The notes under the pieces: model-generated
Database searches by the model: none
Seen by the model: the letters and a program-made list of their open reading frames with translations, nothing else
Told to the model about the DNA's origin: nothing
Made by a program: the position numbers and the translations under genes
NCBI RefSeq assembly: GCF_013046825.1
Contig: NZ_CP053187.1
Coordinates: 151,001 to 215,000 of the forward strand
Origin: Turicibacter sanguinis
Lineage (GTDB): Bacteria > Bacillota_I > Bacilli_A > MOL361 > Turicibacteraceae
Reading direction: 5' to 3'
DNA length: 64,000 nucleotides
In this document: positions 54,375 through 64,000 of the stretch, piece after piece
How positions within the stretch are numbered: the first letter of the stretch is position 1
How the letters are laid out: each line of letters begins with the position of its first letter

Positions 54375-55562
54375 CTATTTAACAAATGCGTAAGTATCTT
54401 TTGCAATCATTAACTCTTCATTTGTTGGAATAGCGAATACTTTAATTTTTGAATCTGCTGTTGAAATTAAAGCTTCTTCTCCCATGACATTATTAGCAGC
54501 TTCATCTAATGTAATTCCTAAAGCTCCTAAACGTTCAACAACTGCTTTACGAACTGGAATAGAGTTTTCACCGATACCAGCTGTAAAGACAATCGCATCA
54601 ACTCCACCTAAATATACAAAGTAAGAACCGATGTAGTCACAGATACGTTTAACATATAAGTTAAACGCAATAATTCCACGCTCATTACCTTCAGATACTA
54701 ATTTTAAGATATCACGCATATCTGAAGATGCTCCAGATACTCCGTATAATCCTGACTCTTTATTTAATGCATTAACCGCTTGGTCAATTGTTAAATTTTC
54801 TTTTTCCATAATGAATGGTAAAATCGCTGGATCAATATCTCCAGAACGAGTTCCCATCATGATTCCCGCAAGTGGAGTGAATCCCATTGTTGTATCAACA
54901 GATTGTCCACCTTTAACAGCTGCTAAAGACCCACCGTTTCCGATATGAACTGTGATAATTTTAGTTTCAGCTAATGGTTTTTCTAATAACTCAGCGCAAC
55001 GCTCTGCAACGAATTGATGAGATGTTCCGTGGAATCCGTATTTACGAATTGCATAGTCTTGATACCACTCGTATTTTACTGGATATAAATAAGCATCTTT
55101 ATCCATTGTTTGATGGAATGCTGTATCAAATACTGCAACTGAAACAGCATGTGGTAATTCTTTCATAAATGCTTTAATTCCTAATGCATTTGCTGGGTTG
55201 TGAAGAGGTGCTAATTCTGATAAAGCTTCGATATCAGCTAACACTTCAGGTGTCACAACGACTGAGTGACCGAATTTTTCTCCACCGTGAACTACGCGGT
55301 GTCCAACTCCACTAATTTCATCGTAAGATGCTACGATATTATGTTCAAGTAACGCTTCTAATAATAATTGAACCGCTACGCTATGATCTTTAATTGGTAA
55401 TACTTTTTCAACTTTTTCATCTTCAAATTTAATACTGAAGATTGCATCCTCAAATCCAATACGCTCAACTAAACCTTTTGTAATAACGGTTTGTGCAGGC
55501 ATCTCTAATAATTGAAATTTTAATGATGAACTTCCGGCATTTACTGATAAAATTTTAGTCAT
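54375..55562 (-). CDS. ackA: Acetate kinase
   Basis: Makes ATP from acetyl phosphate, releasing acetate. The 395-residue protein begins MTKILSVNAGSSSLKFQL, with later motifs GVGHRVVHGGEKF, HIGNGGSLAAVKGG, MGTRSGDIDPAI and GGVDAIVFTAGIGEN, all conserved. The ATG at 55562 follows a GGAGGG site; the frame also opens at 55577, where no site fits. It begins 17 bp after ytxK, the same pair as in Bacillus subtilis. Confidence 0.98.
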   Translation of the reverse strand: MTKILSVNAGSSSLKFQLLEMPAQTVITKGLVERIGFEDAIFSIKFEDEKVEKVLPIKDHSVAVQLLLEALLEHNIVASYDEISGVGHRVVHGGEKFGHSVVVTPEVLADIEALSELAPLHNPANALGIKAFMKELPHAVSVAVFDTAFHQTMDKDAYLYPVKYEWYQDYAIRKYGFHGTSHQFVAERCAELLEKPLAETKIITVHIGNGGSLAAVKGGQSVDTTMGFTPLAGIMMGTRSGDIDPAILPFIMEKENLTIDQAVNALNKESGLYGVSGASSDMRDILKLVSEGNERGIIAFNLYVKRICDYIGSYFVYLGGVDAIVFTAGIGENSIPVRKAVVERLGALGITLDEAANNVMGEEALISTADSKIKVFAIPTNEELMIAKDTYAFVK

Positions 55563-55579
55563 GACTATTCCCTCCACTT

Positions 55580-56569
55580 TTACTTATTAAGTTTGATCCA
55601 ATTATCAATACGATTTAAAGTTTGACCAAATTTTTCTCTATCATTAAAGCTTGGTAATTGGGCTACTAACACTTCTTTAATCGGTTGAATTGCTTCACCG
55701 TTTTTTTGAATGATAAATAAACTCTTACCTAACTCATGACTTTTAAACATTGATGATGGCAATTGTAATAATGCCTGAATATTGGCCTGTGATGTCAGCA
55801 TCTGATGAAACTCAGTTGAACCTTTTTGACTAAATAAATCATTTGGAATGACATAAAAAGCATAACCACCTGGTTTTAAATACTTGAGATGATTTTCAAT
55901 TAATAAATAAGGTAAATACGTTACCTGCTTACTCACTAATGATAACTCCAAGTCAACTAACTCTGATGAGTCTACTACTTCTCCAGTCGGTAAATCTCCA
56001 ACAATTAAATCTAGTGGCTCAACTAACATCGGCTTTAATGAACTTTGTTGATAGAACTGAACCGCATGCTCTTGCATATCAGAAAGCGTGTATGCAATTT
56101 GTAACAAATCTTTATCAACATCTACTCCATAAATCGCCTGAGGCTCCACATCAATCTGATTTAAAATGGCTGTTAAAAAGTTTCCTGTTCCCACTGTTAA
56201 ATCAGCGACAGTCATCTCTTTAGCACTTGGAATAAATTTTGAAATTAAATAAGACACCATTAAGGCAATCGAATCTGGAGTCATTACCGCGTTCGTTACA
56301 CGCTCGGCTTTTAATCCTTTCAAAATAGCTAACTGAAGAGCTTTTCTTATTTCCTCTTGAGTAAACTCTAATTCCTCTAAATCAGAATACTGCTTCTCTA
56401 ATGCCTGTCTAATTTCCTCGTTAACTGATTGACTTACATCTTGTGACATAATATTTCCACAAGATTCACACATGGCTTGTAAATAATTCATTTTCAACTC
56501 GGAACTGATGATCATCGACGTTTCATCGACAAGATCAAATAGTTGTTCAATTACTTCAGGTCTTGGCAC
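55580..56569 (-). CDS. ytxK: Class I SAM-dependent methyltransferase, YtxK family
   Basis: A 329-residue protein with the fold of N6-adenine DNA methyltransferases. Motif I reads DLTVGTGNF at 123-131. The catalytic-loop position (190-196) reads GDLPTG instead of the usual (N/D)PP(Y/F/W), so the aromatic residue that stacks the flipped base is missing and DNA methylation is doubtful. The role is unknown. It sits directly upstream of ackA, the arrangement in Bacillus subtilis, which supports the symbol. There is no restriction gene nearby. Confidence 0.88.
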   Translation of the reverse strand: MPRPEVIEQLFDLVDETSMIISSELKMNYLQAMCESCGNIMSQDVSQSVNEEIRQALEKQYSDLEELEFTQEEIRKALQLAILKGLKAERVTNAVMTPDSIALMVSYLISKFIPSAKEMTVADLTVGTGNFLTAILNQIDVEPQAIYGVDVDKDLLQIAYTLSDMQEHAVQFYQQSSLKPMLVEPLDLIVGDLPTGEVVDSSELVDLELSLVSKQVTYLPYLLIENHLKYLKPGGYAFYVIPNDLFSQKGSTEFHQMLTSQANIQALLQLPSSMFKSHELGKSLFIIQKNGEAIQPIKEVLVAQLPSFNDREKFGQTLNRIDNWIKLNK

Positions 56570-56749
56570 TAAACATCACCTCTTCATGATATACAAATTG
56601 ATTTTACTACAACTTTTATTGAATGTCACTCACTAAACCAAAAAATGTTATAACGTTTACTTTTTTACTTGAACATTATAAAAAGCTTCACAACCTTACC
56701 TAGCTCTATCATTTTTTTCATCCCCCTTAATTCATCTAGATGTTTTAAC

Positions 56750-56785
56750 AAAAAAAAACGAGTAAATGATTTACTCGCCTTTTTT
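56750..56785 (-). terminator. Terminator of ytfJ
   Basis: GGCGAGTAAAT/ATTTACTCG hairpin overlapping the stop codon, followed on the minus strand by a long T run. Confidence 0.85.
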
Positions 56786-57166
56786 TGAATCTTTATCAAA
56801 TTCGTTCATAATACTATTGACTGTTTTAGGTACTTGTTCAAGAAGACGTTCATATAAATGTGTACGTTCCTCAAGATGTTTGATTTCAACACCTTGTTGA
56901 TTTACCACTAAAAAGGCAATAGGCGTAATTGAAACTCCTCCACCACTACCTCCACCAAATGGAGGATTTTGATCAGAATTTGTATTCGTAGTGGATTCAA
57001 ATTCACTACCTCCTGCTGCGAATCCAAATGCAACTTTAGAAATTGGAATAATCGTGTCTCCGCTCTCTGTGTTAACAGGATTTCCAACAATCGTATCTAC
57101 ATCAACCATTTGTTTTATATTTTCCATTGAAATTTTCATTAAATTATGAATTGGATGCTCACCCAT
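56771..57166 (-). CDS. ytfJ: Sporulation protein YtfJ (GerW family)
   Basis: A 131-residue small protein of the YtfJ/GerW family, linked to spore germination. It has the family's N-terminal MKISMENIKQMVDVDTIVGNPV, the core TIIPISKVAFGFAAGGSEF, a Gly/Asn-rich stretch, and the C-terminal GGGVSITPIAFLVV. It is directly coupled to ytfI (1-bp gap), as in Bacillus subtilis, and ends in its own terminator. Confidence 0.95.
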   Translation of the reverse strand: MGEHPIHNLMKISMENIKQMVDVDTIVGNPVNTESGDTIIPISKVAFGFAAGGSEFESTTNTNSDQNPPFGGGSGGGVSITPIAFLVVNQQGVEIKHLEERTHLYERLLEQVPKTVNSIMNEFDKDSKKGE

Positions 57167-57167
57167 A

Positions 57168-57917
57168 CTATAAATCCTCCTCTTTACGAATTAGTTTTAA
57201 AATTGTCATTAAATCTCTAAAAGACGTTAATAAGACAACTATAATATCGACTAATTTAAATGAGACTATGCACGTAAAATCAACAAAAATACGATTTCCA
57301 CTAAATTGGCTCAAAACATCAAAGTGATAGTGGTCAACTTTCTTGACATAACGACTAATAAATCCATAAACATTAGCTTGCATGGCCCAAAGACTACCGA
57401 GTAAGCACCCATTTAACATCGGATCATCTACACTAAAATGAATCACTGAATCCAACTGATGCACCCTAATCTTTTTCGTAAAGCGCACAAGCACTCGTTT
57501 ACCCGTTTTAAATAACAATTTAAACTTCCTAATCATCTGCCTTAATTTTGGGCGACTCACTTTTTCCTGCGTTTTTTCAACTCGCTTCTTTTTCTTAACT
57601 CGTTTCACCTTTATCTTGGGCTTCTCATCTAACTCCATGGAATCTTCAATGACTTTCTGTTCAACCGTTTTCGTTTTAACAACGACTTCTTCCTTTTTCA
57701 CTGTAACCTCATCTTTCATTTTATCAGCTGATAGCTCAGCGTTTTTCTCTAGCTCTTTCATCATCGGATTTAAATCCATCTTATATTTAAAAAACAAATA
57801 TTTCACTTGTACAAAACGAGACTCATCTTGAAAAACAACTCGAATCTTAATCTTTACAAAAATAAATAAGATAAATAGACACAGTAAAAATAACAAAAAA
57901 TAACCAATCCATCTCAT
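57168..57917 (-). CDS. ytfI: DUF2953 protein YtfI
   Basis: A 249-residue protein with one N-terminal transmembrane segment (about 3-23) and a highly charged Lys/Glu-rich region (about 60-125, with KVKRVKKKKRVEK). A C-terminal DUF2953-type domain (LNGCLLGSLWAMQANVYGFI) completes it. The function is unknown; in Bacilli it is paired with ytfJ and may be sporulation-linked. The ATG at 57917 is 8 nt after GGGGA; the upstream in-frame ATG at 57971 has no site. Confidence 0.8.
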   Translation of the reverse strand: MRWIGYFLLFLLCLFILFIFVKIKIRVVFQDESRFVQVKYLFFKYKMDLNPMMKELEKNAELSADKMKDEVTVKKEEVVVKTKTVEQKVIEDSMELDEKPKIKVKRVKKKKRVEKTQEKVSRPKLRQMIRKFKLLFKTGKRVLVRFTKKIRVHQLDSVIHFSVDDPMLNGCLLGSLWAMQANVYGFISRYVKKVDHYHFDVLSQFSGNRIFVDFTCIVSFKLVDIIVVLLTSFRDLMTILKLIRKEEDL

Positions 57918-57984
57918 TACAGTAGTCCCCTTAATCTCAATCTTTACTCTTATTATGTAAAAAATATTCATTCCTTATTCTTTC

Positions 57985-58018
57985 AAGACAAAAAAAATCT
58001 GCCGCCATTAGCGACAGA
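57985..58018 (-). terminator. Terminator of asnB
   Basis: TCTGTCGC/GCGGCAGA hairpin (one G-U pair), followed on the minus strand by T8. Confidence 0.85.
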
Positions 58019-58024
58019 CCCCCT

Positions 58025-59833
58025 CTACTCCACAATATTTAACTGATACGCTTTAAACCAAACATGAAATTGATACAAATAAGCAATAAGCTGCGGCTGT
58101 GTCATCAGTTGTCCAAACCAAGGTCTTGTAATAATCTCATCATCTGAATTAGCTAAAGCCCATAACTTATTCTCGTCAAAAATCTCATGCAAAATAGACG
58201 TTTCATCACTCAACGCTTCTCTTAACAAAGCTTGGACAATCGCTGTGTAATGAGGATTATGTGTTTTTGGATACGGGTTTTTTTTTCGATACAACACTTC
58301 ATTTGGTAAAATTCCTTCCATCGCTTTTCTTAACAAGCCTTTTTCTTCATTCCCATAGAACTTCATATCCCAAGGCACATTATAAAGATATTCCATAATT
58401 CGATGATCCGCAAATGGCACACGAACTTCAAGACTCGCTCCCATACTCATACGATCTTTACGATCAAGCAATGTCGTCATAAACCATTTAATATTTAAAT
58501 AAGTCAATTGTCGTTTCTCATTATTCAAAGCACTATCGCCTTCTACAATATCTGCCTGTGCAATGGACTCATTAAAACGATCTGTTGCATAACCGACTAA
58601 ATTCAATTTTTCTTGCCACTCTGGTTTTAACAACGTATTACGAATTGCTAAATCACGAAGCCATGGAAACATCCCATTCATTGGTTCACGATAAAACCAA
58701 GGATATCCTCCAAAAATTTCATCGGCACATTCACCTGACAAACCAACCGTAAAATCTTTTTTAATCTCTTTACAAAACCAATGTAACGATGAATCTACAT
58801 CCGCCATCCCTGGCATATCACGTAATAAAACAGCATCTTTTAAAGCATCCGCTAAATCTTGATTTGTAATGACACAATAATGGTGATTCGTATGAAAACG
58901 ATCAGACATCAACTTAATAAAATCATTATCTTCAGATACCGTAAAAGCCGTTTTTTGAAAATACTTTCTATTATCTTCATAATCAATTGAAAAGGTATGA
59001 AGATTTTTCATCTCATTTGCTGCAATAGCTGTAATGATTGAAGAATCAAGTCCTCCTGATAAAAAGGTACAAAGTGGCACATCAGAAACCAGTTGTCGTT
59101 TAATTGCATCTACTAAAATTTCACGTGTTTTTTCAACAGTTGTTTCAAAATCATCTGTATGTTCTTTTGCGACTAAATCCCAGTATTTCGTAATTTTAAT
59201 ACCCCCTGATTTAACCACCATATAATGACCTGGTTTTAACTCTTTGATCCCTTTAAATAATCCGTTTCCTGGCGTATGAGAAGGCCCAACACCTAATAAC
59301 TCTTGAAATCCTTCAATGGTCACTTCATTTTTTTGCGTATAGTGTAAAATTTGCTTTTGCTCAGACGCTACAATAATTCCATCTGGTAACAAAGAATAAT
59401 AAAGCGGCTTAACACCAGCACGGTCTCTCGCCACATATAATGTTTGCTCTTTAGAATTCCATACGGCAAAAGCATAAATCCCATTTAGCTTTTCAACTAC
59501 TTTTTCGCCAAAGCAGACATACGCCTTTAACAAAACCTCAGTATCTGAATGTCCTTTAAAAGTATAGCCTAAAGCTTTTAACTCCTCGCGAATCTCTTCG
59601 GTATTATATAACTCACCGTTATAAACCATCGTATAATGATGAAATGACATCGGCTGTTTCCCTTGCTCAATATCAACGACCGATAAGCGACGATGCCCTA
59701 AAAAGACATGTTTCCCATAAAACATCCCCCCTTCATCTGGCCCTCGATGAAAAACAGCTTGTACACAACTCATGTCATAAGGTGTTTTCATCTCAATTTG
59801 TTTATAATTTACTACCCCAAATAATCCACACAT
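58025..59833 (-). CDS. asnB: Asparagine synthase (glutamine-hydrolysing)
   Basis: Makes asparagine from aspartate, ATP and glutamine. The 602-residue protein has the glutaminase domain with catalytic Cys2 (MCGLFGVV), followed by [16 protein letters not shown] and YNGELYN. The synthetase domain has the PP-loop FLSGGLDSS and [15 protein letters not shown]. Start and length are typical. It is a single gene with its own terminator. Confidence 0.96.
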   Translation of the reverse strand: MCGLFGVVNYKQIEMKTPYDMSCVQAVFHRGPDEGGMFYGKHVFLGHRRLSVVDIEQGKQPMSFHHYTMVYNGELYNTEEIREELKALGYTFKGHSDTEVLLKAYVCFGEKVVEKLNGIYAFAVWNSKEQTLYVARDRAGVKPLYYSLLPDGIIVASEQKQILHYTQKNEVTIEGFQELLGVGPSHTPGNGLFKGIKELKPGHYMVVKSGGIKITKYWDLVAKEHTDDFETTVEKTREILVDAIKRQLVSDVPLCTFLSGGLDSSIITAIAANEMKNLHTFSIDYEDNRKYFQKTAFTVSEDNDFIKLMSDRFHTNHHYCVITNQDLADALKDAVLLRDMPGMADVDSSLHWFCKEIKKDFTVGLSGECADEIFGGYPWFYREPMNGMFPWLRDLAIRNTLLKPEWQEKLNLVGYATDRFNESIAQADIVEGDSALNNEKRQLTYLNIKWFMTTLLDRKDRMSMGASLEVRVPFADHRIMEYLYNVPWDMKFYGNEEKGLLRKAMEGILPNEVLYRKKNPYPKTHNPHYTAIVQALLREALSDETSILHEIFDENKLWALANSDDEIITRPWFGQLMTQPQLIAYLYQFHVWFKAYQLNIVE

Positions 59834-59980
59834 ATCATAACCACCTCTTCTAAATTCTCCTTTTTTGGAATTAAATGGAAATTATTGTTCACGACATATA
59901 CTATGTCAAAACTCCTCATCTTGAAACAAATTTTCTTATCTGATAACATAAATTTATCGAATACAGAAAGGACGTCTTCC

Positions 59981-60226
59981 ATGAAAAAACTCATGATCAA
60001 ATTCATACAATTTTATCAAAAATACATCTCCCCACTTTCTCCCCCCAACTGCCGATACTATCCTACCTGTTCTCACTACGCCATCGAAGCCATCGAAAAA
60101 CACGGTGTCCTAAAAGGAGGCTACCTAGCCTTTAAACGCATTTTACGTTGTAATCCTTGGGGAAGCCTTGGTTACGATCCTGTTCCAGAAAAAAAATCAT
60201 GTCACTGTCATAAGCATCAAAAATAA
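59981..60226 (+). CDS. yidD: Membrane protein insertion efficiency factor YidD
   Basis: An 81-residue small peripheral protein thought to help YidC-mediated insertion. The hallmark is intact: [20 protein letters not shown], then [12 protein letters not shown] and [14 protein letters not shown], with the conserved cysteines. The ATG at 59981 follows AAAGGA by 8 nt; the longer frame from 59885 is rejected because the extra residues are not family-like. The His/Cys-rich tail (CHCHKHQK) is common in the family. Confidence 0.95.
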   Translation: MKKLMIKFIQFYQKYISPLSPPNCRYYPTCSHYAIEAIEKHGVLKGGYLAFKRILRCNPWGSLGYDPVPEKKSCHCHKHQK

Positions 60227-60373
60227 AACAAAAAAACTTTAACATAGCACATCAAATCCTTTTTAAAATCAAAACGCTGTGAATCATTATCTTTACTCAT
60301 TGACACCCTAAAATCCGCTTGCTATAATGTGAAACGATATGAACTAATAAACAATCTTTTATGGGGGCTTAAC

Positions 60374-61006
60374 ATGGATCTAATCACATTCTTTGAATAT
60401 ATCGGACTCTTCGTATTTGCCGCATCCGGTGCGATGTGTGCTATCGAAAAAAAAATGGACTTCTTTGGAATCCTAACACTTGCAACCGTCACAGCTATCG
60501 GTGGAGGAGTTATACGTGATGTTGTAACAGATATCGGAGTACCTGTGTTCTTTTCAAAATACGAATACATGCTAACCATTCTCATCTCAACCATTCTTGT
60601 TATCTGCTTACGAGGACGTATCAAATGGCAGACCTCTTTTCTCATTCTAGATGCCATCGGATTATCCGTTTTTACTATTGCAGCCGGAATGAAAGCCATC
60701 GATCTCAACTATAACTTCATGACCTTCCTCTTCGTATCAGTTATTACAGCTGTTGGTGGTGGTGTGATTCGTGACATCTTAGCACAAGAAGTCCCAAGTA
60801 TTTTAAAACATGAAATTTATGCCGTTGCATCCTTAATTGGGGCCATCTGCTTTTGGTTCTTACACCCTTATCTCGGTATAATGATTAGTGCTTACTTATG
60901 TCTTTCAATCATCTTTATCATTCGTTTAGTCACAATCCATTATCAAATGCATCTTCCTTACATCGAAGAAGGTAAAATATACTTAAAGAAAACCCAAGCA
61001 TCTTAA
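60374..61006 (+). CDS. TRIC-family channel protein (YadS/UPF0126)
   Basis: A 210-residue membrane protein with seven hydrophobic segments. Two internal repeats each carry the family signature (AIGGGVIRDVV and AVGGGVIRDIL), as in prokaryotic trimeric intracellular cation channels. A role in monovalent cation permeation is known for some homologues; the physiological role here is unknown. The ATG at 60374 follows GGGGC; the frame from 60329 is too long at the N-terminus. Confidence 0.9.
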   Translation: MDLITFFEYIGLFVFAASGAMCAIEKKMDFFGILTLATVTAIGGGVIRDVVTDIGVPVFFSKYEYMLTILISTILVICLRGRIKWQTSFLILDAIGLSVFTIAAGMKAIDLNYNFMTFLFVSVITAVGGGVIRDILAQEVPSILKHEIYAVASLIGAICFWFLHPYLGIMISAYLCLSIIFIIRLVTIHYQMHLPYIEEGKIYLKKTQAS

Positions 61007-61020
61007 TGCTTGGGTTTTTC
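60988..61020 (+). terminator. Terminator of the TRIC-family gene
   Basis: AAACCCAAGCAT/ATGCTTGGGTTT hairpin overlapping the stop codon, followed by a T-rich run. Confidence 0.85.
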
Positions 61021-61082
61021 TTTTCATCAAAAACAAGGTATAATGAAAGATATAAATTTTATAGAAACCGTGGTGAGACACA

Positions 61083-62993
61083 TTGAATCTAATGACAATT
61101 GAGAATATAAGTAAAAGCTACTCAGTCAAAACATTAATCGATAACATTTCATTTGGAATTAGTGAAGGGGAAAAAATCGGAATTATTGGGGTTAATGGAA
61201 CTGGAAAATCAACCCTTTTAAAAATTATTGCCGGTATTGAAAACCCTGAAACAGGCCGCATTACAAAAGGCAATCGCGTCCGAATCGAATATTTATCACA
61301 AAATCCTGAATTTCATGATGAAGCAACTGTTCTTGAACAAGTCTTTAAAGGAAATTCACCTGAAATGACATTACTTCGCGACTATCAAGAAACACTTGAC
61401 GAACTTCAACAAAACTACAATGAATCATTAAACGAACGTTTATTAAAACTACAAGATCAAATCGATCGCTTAAATCTATGGGATTTGGAGAGTGAAGCCA
61501 AATCAGTTTTAACAAAACTAGGAATCACAAACTTTTCACAAAAAGTCAAACACCTATCTGGGGGACAAAAAAAACGCGTCGCTTTAGCATCAGCACTCAT
61601 TACACCATCAGAACTTCTCATTTTAGATGAGCCGACCAACCATCTAGACAATGACACCATCGGCATGTTAGAAGACTACTTAAACAGTCGTAAAGGTGCC
61701 CTTTTAATGATCACTCATGACCGTTACTTTTTAGATCGCGTTACAAACCGAATTCTAGAACTAGATAAGGGGCGACTATATAGCTATGATGGAAACTATT
61801 CTGTCTTCCTTGAAAAGAAAATGGAACGCCTTCAACTAGAAGCCGCCATGGAAGATAAACGCCAAAACCTCCTTCGAAAAGAATTAGCTTGGGTTCGTCG
61901 AGGAGCACAGGCACGTTCGACTAAACAAAAAGCTCGTCTTCAACGTTTTGAAGACTTAAGCAACCAAGAAAAATTTACGCCACAGGGTAATCTTGATATT
62001 TCAGTCGCTTCAACACGCCTTGGTAAAAAAATCATGGAATTCAATCATGTTGCAAAATTCTATGGTGACCGCTGTATGATTCGTGACTTAGATTACACTC
62101 TAACTCGTACTGATCGTATCGGAATTGTGGGACCAAACGGAATCGGAAAATCAACATTAATTAATCTAATCCGTGGAAAAATCAAGCCTGACTCAGGATT
62201 CATTGATATCGGTGAAACCGTTAAAATTGGATGCTTCGCACAAGAAAGCGAAGAAATGAATCCAACAATGAGAGCCATTGACTACATTAAAGAAAATAGT
62301 GATTACATTGAAACAGGCGATGGAACACGCATCACTGCCTCTCAAATGTGTGAACGCTTCTTATTCGATGGACATCTTCAGTATTCACAAATTGGTACCC
62401 TATCGGGTGGAGAGCGCCGACGTCTATACTTACTTCGTATTTTAATGGATGCACCTAACGTTCTACTATTAGATGAACCTACCAATGACTTAGATATCGA
62501 TACGCTAAGACGTTTAGAAGATTATTTAGATGATTTTAATGGAATCGTTATCACAGTTTCCCATGATCGCTACTTCCTAGATCGAATCTGTAATAAAATA
62601 TTTGCTTATGAAGGGAATGGTGATATTACTATCTACACTGGAAACTATAGTGATTATCTCATTTTCAAAGAAGCAAAAACTCAACTTGAGGAAACCGCCA
62701 TTACAGAATTAAAATCAAAAGAAACAACGAAAGCCAAGCCACGTCTTGAGAAAAAACTTAAATTCACGTTTGCTGAACAAAAAGAATTCGAAACAATCGA
62801 TGATGAAATCGCAACCTTAGAGGAGCAAATCTCAACTCTAGATGAACAACTCATCGAATTTGCAACTGACTACGTTAAACTTCAAGATATCATGAATGAA
62901 AAAACATTAGTCGAAGAACAACTGACCTATAAATATGAACGTTGGGAATATTTAAACCAATTAGCAGAAGAAATCGAAAACTCAAAAAAATAA
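61083..62993 (+). CDS. yfmR: ABC-F ATPase, Uup/YfmR-like
   Basis: A 636-residue soluble protein with two ABC ATPase domains and no membrane segments, so an ABC-F ribosome-associated factor. Domain 1 has Walker A GVNGTGKST (36-44), LSGGQKKRVALAS and LLILDEPTNHLD. Domain 2 has GPNGIGKST, LSGGERRRLYLLR and VLLLDEPTNDLD. The linker is rich in Arg/Lys. The C-terminal coiled coil (about 545-630) is the feature of Uup/YfmR. YfmR-type proteins help the ribosome through stalling sequences. The start is TTG at 61083, 5 nt after GGTGAG; an ATG at 61092 is possible. The exact subfamily is inference. Confidence 0.85.
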   Translation: MNLMTIENISKSYSVKTLIDNISFGISEGEKIGIIGVNGTGKSTLLKIIAGIENPETGRITKGNRVRIEYLSQNPEFHDEATVLEQVFKGNSPEMTLLRDYQETLDELQQNYNESLNERLLKLQDQIDRLNLWDLESEAKSVLTKLGITNFSQKVKHLSGGQKKRVALASALITPSELLILDEPTNHLDNDTIGMLEDYLNSRKGALLMITHDRYFLDRVTNRILELDKGRLYSYDGNYSVFLEKKMERLQLEAAMEDKRQNLLRKELAWVRRGAQARSTKQKARLQRFEDLSNQEKFTPQGNLDISVASTRLGKKIMEFNHVAKFYGDRCMIRDLDYTLTRTDRIGIVGPNGIGKSTLINLIRGKIKPDSGFIDIGETVKIGCFAQESEEMNPTMRAIDYIKENSDYIETGDGTRITASQMCERFLFDGHLQYSQIGTLSGGERRRLYLLRILMDAPNVLLLDEPTNDLDIDTLRRLEDYLDDFNGIVITVSHDRYFLDRICNKIFAYEGNGDITIYTGNYSDYLIFKEAKTQLEETAITELKSKETTKAKPRLEKKLKFTFAEQKEFETIDDEIATLEEQISTLDEQLIEFATDYVKLQDIMNEKTLVEEQLTYKYERWEYLNQLAEEIENSKK

Positions 62994-63029
62994 AAAAAAG
63001 CTCGACCGATTTGGTCGAGTTTTTTTTTA
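62994..63029. terminator. Bidirectional terminator
   Basis: CTCGACC/GGTCGAG hairpin flanked by A and T runs, between the ABC-F gene and the convergent aminopeptidase gene. Confidence 0.9.
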
Positions 63030-64000
63030 TAAACTAAAGAATGTTGTAAATAATTTAACCGTAAAATCATGATCTTCAACTGATGCTAATTCACGAATCG
63101 AGTGCATCCCTAAAAGTGGAGCCCCCATATCAATCACAGGAATATTTAATCGAGAAGCCGTTACTGGTCCAATTGTTGTCCCACCACGTACATCCGAACG
63201 ATTATAGAATTTTTGATAAGGCACACCAGCCTCTTGACATAACCCCTCAAATACTGCCGCACAGTAACTATCCGTACTATATGAACCAGATGCTGCTGTT
63301 TTTAAAACAGGACCTTTTCCTAAAATAGGACGATTTGTTGGATCATGCTTTTCACCCACATTTGGATGCACCGCATGTGCTAAGTCAGCCGAAATCATCA
63401 TCGAATTAGCAAGTGTACGGTGAACCCCTTCACGATCATGACCAAGTGCTAAAATAATACGCTCTACAACATTTAAGTGTAAATTAGATGCTGCGCCTTG
63501 AGCAGTTAAACTTCCAGTCTCTTCATTATCTAAACACACCATCATCTTAGTTGCAGCTGTTGTAGGACTATCAACTAACCCTTTAAGTCCTGCATAGACC
63601 ATCCACATATCATCTAGACGGCCTGAAGAAATAAACTCCTCATTTGCTCCTACTAACATTCCTTTATCAATCTCATATAAACCTAAATCAAATCCCATAA
63701 TATCTGTAACAGAAACATCTAATTCTTCTGCTAATAAGTTTAATAAATATCCGTCTTTTTTAAATGTCTCATTCACTAACCCAACTAAAGGTAATGTATC
63801 CTTTTGTGCATTGATTGCGAACCCCTCATTTACTTGTCGATTCATATGAATGGCAAGACTAGGAATAATTAATAATGGCTTATTAATATTTACTAATTTT
63901 GTTTCAGGCTTAAGCACATTAACACCACGTACTGTCACTTTCCCTGCTAATCCAAGTGGACGGTCAAACCATGTATGTAAAATTGGCCCTCCATATACTT
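63027..64000 (-). CDS. M18 family aminopeptidase (partial, N-terminus outside window)
   Basis: The C-terminal 323 codons of a dinuclear zinc aminopeptidase of the M18 (aspartyl aminopeptidase-like) family. The frame continues past base 64000: the codons before 63938 read YGGPILHTWFDRPLGLAGK, the family's conserved segment, so the GTG at 63938 is not the true start. Visible active-site regions are GRLDDMWMVYAGL, CLDNEETGS (catalytic Glu pair), ISADLAHAVHPN (metal ligands) and GAPLLGMHSIREL (metal His). The first metal His and the N-terminus are missing because of the window edge. Confidence 0.93.
   Translation of the reverse strand, partial: VYGGPILHTWFDRPLGLAGKVTVRGVNVLKPETKLVNINKPLLIIPSLAIHMNRQVNEGFAINAQKDTLPLVGLVNETFKKDGYLLNLLAEELDVSVTDIMGFDLGLYEIDKGMLVGANEEFISSGRLDDMWMVYAGLKGLVDSPTTAATKMMVCLDNEETGSLTAQGAASNLHLNVVERIILALGHDREGVHRTLANSMMISADLAHAVHPNVGEKHDPTNRPILGKGPVLKTAASGSYSTDSYCAAVFEGLCQEAGVPYQKFYNRSDVRGGTTIGPVTASRLNIPVIDMGAPLLGMHSIRELASVEDHDFTVKLFTTFFSL

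Noticed and set aside
63027..63938. Complete 303-residue aminopeptidase starting at the GTG at 63938
   Set aside because: The frame continues upstream with conserved M18 sequence to the window edge, so the gene is partial.

Overview
The window is AT-rich DNA from a low-GC, Gram-positive, endospore-forming member of the Bacillota (Firmicutes). Evidence for this is strong AAGGAG-type ribosome binding sites, T-box leaders on valS and thrS, sporulation genes (spoVID, ysxE, ytfJ, a CotD-like coat protein), sortase B, and gene order shared with Bacillus subtilis (spoVID-ysxE-valS; mutM-coaE-dnaB-dnaI-thrS-infC-rpmI-rplT-ysdC; nrnA-dnaE-pfkA-pyk; ytxK-ackA; ytfI-ytfJ). Low GC, a small respiratory and fermentative gene set and spore genes would fit a Turicibacter-like organism, but that is inference; no 16S rRNA gene is present. 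Most genes lie on the minus strand.

Region by region. 1-5.3 kb: valS (3' end outside the window) behind a T-box leader, a small membrane ORF, then ysxE and spoVID for spore coat assembly. 5.5-5.74 kb: a predicted free-standing structured RNA with its own promoter and terminator. 5.8-17.6 kb: a housekeeping block with ysdC, the infC-rpmI-rplT operon (infC with an ATT start and an L20-type attenuator), a CvpA-like protein, thrS (T-box), the helicase-loading genes dnaI and dnaB, coaE, mutM and an unknown membrane-anchored protein. 17.8-23.4 kb: a GNAT acetyltransferase, pepF, a Nudix hydrolase, and a divergent sortase B / anchored beta-helix surface protein pair. 23.6-27.85 kb: a decaying accessory region holding a 904-residue fused ABC transporter flanked by gene remnants (a broken response regulator, the first codons of a histidine kinase, an unknown fragment), a possible tmRNA-3'-end remnant and about 660 bp of repeat-rich non-coding DNA.

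27.9-35.8 kb: polA, a pseudoenzyme-like metallophosphoesterase, a YPQP-rich coat-like protein, a beta-hydroxyacid dehydrogenase and two paralogous polysaccharide deacetylases. 35.9-40.4 kb: the complete glucose PTS chain (ptsI, ptsH, crr, ptsG), with candidate operators at ptsI and ptsG. 40.7-46.3 kb: a cluster resembling flavin-based extracellular electron transfer: a polyprenyl diphosphate synthase for quinone, a type II NADH dehydrogenase fused to a DoxX-like membrane domain, a lipoprotein with two flavinylation-type motifs (PplA-like) and an ApbE/FmnB flavin transferase.

46.4-64 kb: a CotD-like coat protein, a MutT-type Nudix, pyk and pfkA, dnaE, nrnA, ytxK-ackA, ytfI-ytfJ, asnB, yidD, a TRIC-family channel, an ABC-F protein and the C-terminal part of an M18 aminopeptidase. 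Taken together the genes describe glucose uptake and glycolysis ending in acetate (PTS, pfkA, pyk, ackA), a possible extra route for NADH electrons to the cell exterior, DNA replication and repair, translation, and spore formation.
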